DNA of 64,000 nucleotides from NCBI GenBank assembly GCA_950106755.1, contig OX467083.1:46204555-46268554 (forward strand), read 5' to 3'. Below, piece after piece: positions 62,200 through 64,000 of the stretch. The notes under the pieces were generated by a model. The model was not told the origin of the DNA, searched no databases, and worked only from the letters and a program-made list of their open reading frames with translations. The first letter of the stretch is position 1; the number at the start of each line of letters is the position of its first letter. The DNA is from Climacium dendroides. Lineage: Eukaryota > Streptophyta > Bryopsida > Hypnales > Climaciaceae. The translations under genes were made by a program, and so were the position numbers.

Positions 62200-62681
62200 A
62201 AATTCTTACATTTTATAAGTAAATGAGTTGCTCTTTGAAACTATGACTAAGGCGAGAAACTCTTCTTTGGCGTTGGTTCTAGATGCCATGACCACACCCT
62301 CAATCATGTGCATTCCTTGCATGTAAGCCTCCAATAGACTTTGGAGTTCTAAACCCCAACTTGTCCATGCTTCCAAGTTCCACTGTATTCCACTGAGTTG
62401 GAAATCCTTTTGCTCCACCATCCTCCACCCACACTTCTAAGCTCCACTAGCTGGAATTCCTCTTGCTCTTTTTCAATGAAGTTGCACCATTCATCTCTCC
62501 CCCCTCTCCATCACCTTCTTAAACCCTAAAATCACCTCTAAGCTCACCTATAATGCCCACTGCTCCCCAAACCATGACCATGACCAACCATTACTTCCTA
62601 AACCAAATCAAGCATTCATTGACAATAATCTCTATGAGCAAGCTCTAAACCTTATAAGAAACCTATGTTTTGGATGATGGA

Positions 62682-62812
62682 TTTTAGGTAACATCTAATT
62701 TAACAACCCATATTTCTATGTCAACGATGACATTCAATATAACATCTTGATGTTATATTGGACGTTATTATTGATATTAAAACATGTTGTTACATTTGAT
62801 GTCACCTAAAAT
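62682..62812. repeat. Foldback of about 130 bp inside the Harbinger element
   Basis: The ends TTTTAGGTAACATC and GATGTCACCTAAAA are inverted, and the middle has CAATATAACATC directly followed by its complement GATGTTATATTG. No coding sense. Confidence 0.75.
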
Positions 62813-63195
62813 TTGTCAATTTAGACACTGAAAAACTCTAATTTCTTATAATAGGATGATGACAATCAAACTAGAATTTTCTCGTGTCCAAGGTGACAAG
62901 GACTAATATAGCATTCGTGGTAGGGGACAACAAACTACCTAAGTTCATCACATGCCCAATTGGAACCCTTTTCCAAGCAAGAGTGGAGATGCTCTTATGA
63001 ACTCAAAATCTATTCTAGCTAGTCTTGCCCATGACTTTTCATCCAAATTGTAAGGTAACATGTCCTTAAAGCAACTAGGTTTTTCAATCGCCTTTATAAA
63101 ATTGTCTACGTTGCATAATGCAAAAGTCAAGAATTGATATGTAGAAGTTCAATATTGTCTCTATATGATGTCTATACACAATGCGAAGCTAGGAA

Positions 63196-63335
63196 GATTT
63201 AGGTAAGTGAGTCCACTATAGGTAAATTTTTATTAGTGGTATACATTTCAGAACTTGAATGTATACCACCATTACAATATTACCCACAATGGGCTTACTC
63301 CCATTTTGCCCACAATGGACTAACTTACCTAAGAT
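63196..63335. mobile_element. 134-bp foldback MITE with GAT duplication
   Basis: 63199-63332 starts TTAGGTAAGTGAGTCCA and ends TGGACTAACTTACCTAA, flanked by GAT on both sides. An inner stem GTGGTATACATT/AATGTATACCAC closes the hairpin. The superfamily is unclear (3-bp duplication). Confidence 0.75.
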
Positions 63336-63508
63336 ACATGAAAAGATAAAGGGCAATGGAGTATACTAGAAAAAAATAGCAATGAAGTACAAAAGAAAAA
63401 TTATAAAAAAATGAGAAGCCATAAATATTTTATTTTCAATTAATAGAAATATGGTGATGAACTTTATTCCATTTTCAATTAGTGAAGGACAATTTTTGAA
63501 CCAATGCT

Positions 63509-63723
63509 CACTAATAGAATCTCTTGTTTATCTAAACATGAGTTCTCTAACTTAACTCTATTTACCTGAACGTTCAATGTAACAACCCCATGTTTTAACG
63601 TTAGTGGATGTCAATGTTGACATAATATTAACATAAAAACATGGGGTTGTTACATTGAACGTCCAAGTCAACAGTGTCAAGTTAGACAACTTATGTCTAG
63701 ATAAATAGGAGATTCTACTAGTG
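63509..63723. repeat. 215-bp foldback with a perfect 27-base inner stem
   Basis: 63570-63596 (ACGTTCAATGTAACAACCCC + ATGTTTT) is exactly complementary to 63636-63662. The pairing continues outward with mismatches (TTTATCTAAACATGAGTT against its partner) to CACTAATAGAATCTC at the left and GAGATTCTACTAGTG at the right. No target duplication was found. Confidence 0.85.
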
Positions 63724-64000
63724 GTTGCATGCCATTTATATATACACAGAGGGCACACTAGCAAAAATGGAACCATGTCTACCTTGATACTTTAAAAGTA
63801 GTAAATTCAATAAAGTTGCATCATATCATTATCACAAGCAAATAGTATGTTTGACACTTCCTCATCGAGTAATTAATTAGAATGAAAAAATAGGTTTGAC
63901 ATCCAATTTTGATATTCTCGTAACTTATTTAGAATTCAACAAGCTACTTTATCTCTGTGTATCTTATATAAGTTTGTAATCCATTTAATTAATATTTGAT
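63724..64000. other. Window end, AT-rich, no gene
   Basis: Nothing supported before the window ends. Confidence 0.5.

Larger units (their letters stand above)
59308..62997. mobile_element. PIF/Harbinger-type DNA transposon, 3.7 kb, with nested insertions
   Basis: GAGCATCTCCACTCTTGC at 59311 is repeated exactly in inverse at 62977-62994, and TTA flanks both ends. TTA duplication is the PIF/Harbinger hallmark. The interior has the expected two-gene layout in converging directions: a transposase remnant (plus, 59930-60230) and a Myb-like protein remnant (minus, 62199-60200). Two CACTA-type copies (59664-59865 and about 60536-61689) and a foldback (62682-62812) lie inside. About 1.5 kb of the length is later insertion. 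Confidence 0.85.

Overview
This window looks like nuclear DNA of a land plant. It has intron-containing genes for a very-long-chain fatty acid elongase (KCS), two Golgi pectic galactan synthases (GALS, family GT92) and a chloroplast RETICULATA-related protein. Around them are plant transposon types: a Stowaway-like MITE, CACTA-type ends, PIF/Harbinger, pogo-like, Helitron-like and hAT-like copies. The protein sequences resemble those of seedless plants, perhaps a moss. That is an impression from reading, not a search result. Nothing points to bacterial, organellar or viral DNA.

Layout. 1-8.1 kb: AT-rich, gene-free, with two copies of a TTAA-bounded inverted-repeat element. 8.4-11.0 kb: a decayed pogo-type transposon with TA target duplication, terminal inverted repeats and a broken DDD transposase. 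12.3-15.2 kb: KCS gene, + strand, 3 exons. 15.8-18.7 kb: GALS-A, - strand, 3 exons, convergent with KCS. 19.2-27.8 kb: AT-rich, full of non-autonomous elements and foldbacks. 28.6-34.3 kb: RETICULATA-related gene, + strand, 10 exons. 36.1-38.65 kb: three head-to-tail Helitron-like units. 39-53 kb: AT-rich, with MITEs, minisatellites and segmental tandem duplications. 53.7-55.8 kb: GC-richer upstream region of the second GALS gene. 55.8-58.0 kb: GALS-B, + strand, 2 exons. 58.9-63.0 kb: a 445-bp element and then a 3.7-kb PIF/Harbinger element carrying remnants of both its proteins and at least three further insertions. 63.2-63.7 kb: two foldbacks.

How the genes work together. KCS starts each round of very-long-chain fatty acid elongation in the ER, which feeds wax, cutin and sphingolipid synthesis. 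The two GALS enzymes would build beta-1,4-galactan side chains of rhamnogalacturonan I in the Golgi. The RETICULATA-related protein is chloroplast-targeted. These genes do not form one pathway. The notable pair is the two GALS paralogs: they lie in opposite orientation about 37 kb apart, share an intron site and have last coding exons of identical length.

The most interesting content is the transposon record. It includes the tandem Helitron-like trimer with abutting ends, a nested insertion whose removal with one target copy rejoins a broken reading frame, and TTAA-flanked inverted-repeat elements packed edge to edge. All exon borders were set by hand from splice-site phase and family resemblance.
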